Shown in pieces: positions 63,956 to 64,000 of a DNA stretch of 64,000 nucleotides. Positions within the stretch are counted from its first letter, which is position 1. Each line of letters starts with the position of its first letter. The notes below the pieces were generated by a model. The model ran no database searches. It saw nothing but the letters and a program-made list of their open reading frames with translations, and had not been told where the DNA came from. The stretch comes from Atriophallophorus winterbourni. Its lineage: Eukaryota; Platyhelminthes; Trematoda; Plagiorchiida; Microphallidae. The translations under genes were made by a program, and so were the position numbers. The stretch is from positions 26,198 through 90,197 of the forward strand of contig JACCGJ010011006.1 of the NCBI GenBank assembly GCA_013407085.1, read 5' to 3'.

Positions 63956-64000
63956 CTACTGTTACAATGCCAGCTCAGCGAACACACAACACAGAACATC

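Larger units (their letters stand above)
59515..64000 (+). mobile_element. Head-to-tail pair of Penelope-like elements, period 2,525 bp
   Basis: Unit 1 covers 59,515-62,039; unit 2 starts at 62,040 and continues past the right edge. Landmarks recur at exactly 2,525 bp: GGTCTGGAGG at 59,517 and 62,042, the ORF stop at 61,352 and 63,877, CTGACGA at 61,397 and 63,922. Unit 1 lacks its own N-terminal gene part, which is present for unit 2 at 61,367-62,092. Tandem truncated-plus-full arrangements with the same sequence at both ends are the rule for PLEs. The family differs clearly from the PLE at 39.5 kb. Confidence 0.9.

Noticed and set aside
1..64000. LTR retrotransposons or retroviral-type genes
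   Set aside because: No protease, integrase or gag-type zinc knuckle with direct LTRs was seen. The long repeats found are PLE ends, CR1-like copies or ribozyme repeats.
1..64000. CRISPR arrays, operons, bacterial promoters or terminators
   Set aside because: Spliced kinesin exons and eukaryotic retroelements show nuclear animal DNA. No regularly spaced short repeats with unique spacers occur.

Overview
The window is animal nuclear DNA: AT-rich, with introns, no operons and very many transposable elements. The combination of CR1-like and RTE-like LINEs, Penelope-like elements (PLEs) and short tandem repeats carrying hammerhead ribozymes suggests a flatworm, most likely a digenean trematode. 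That identification is an inference from element content, not from a species marker.

The only host gene I can support runs leftward on the minus strand through almost the whole window: a kinesin-3 of the UNC-104/KIF1A type. I place 14 coding exons between 58,186 and 10,264, each with AG/GT borders and matching phases except at one gap. They encode, in order, the P-loop part of the motor, switch I, switch II, the K-loop and alpha4 region, the motor end and neck, a linker, the FHA domain, and coiled coil. The first roughly 60-70 residues lie beyond 58,186 and the cargo-binding tail beyond 10,264. At least one exon between 11,167 and 10,332 was not found.

The introns, up to about 12 kb, are filled with elements. 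From left to right: CR1-like fragments (1-4,165); a LINE of the 'GRIPKD' type split by a piggyBac transposon (about 4,200-9,265); an internally deleted relative of that LINE (13,040-14,000); decayed hammerhead repeats (15.6-16.2 kb and 21.2 kb); CR1-like copies in both orientations (16.2-17.6 kb and 21.7-31 kb); an inverted pair of PLE ends (31.9-32.6 kb); a nearly intact RTE-like LINE (33.4-36.95 kb); a hammerhead repeat array (37.15-37.76 kb); a decayed PLE with long inverted terminal repeats (39.5-42.3 kb); a large palindrome (47.6-47.85 kb); more CR1-like copies (46.0-47.0 kb, 49.5-50.6 kb and 52.9-57.1 kb); and a head-to-tail PLE pair at the right edge (59.5-64.0 kb).

The most interesting theme is self-cleaving RNA. 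One dispersed 232-bp repeat carries a convincing hammerhead ribozyme with a minimal stem III. Two different PLE families carry hammerhead-like cores in their terminal repeats. In the right-hand PLE pair the predicted cut lies just before an in-frame ATG.
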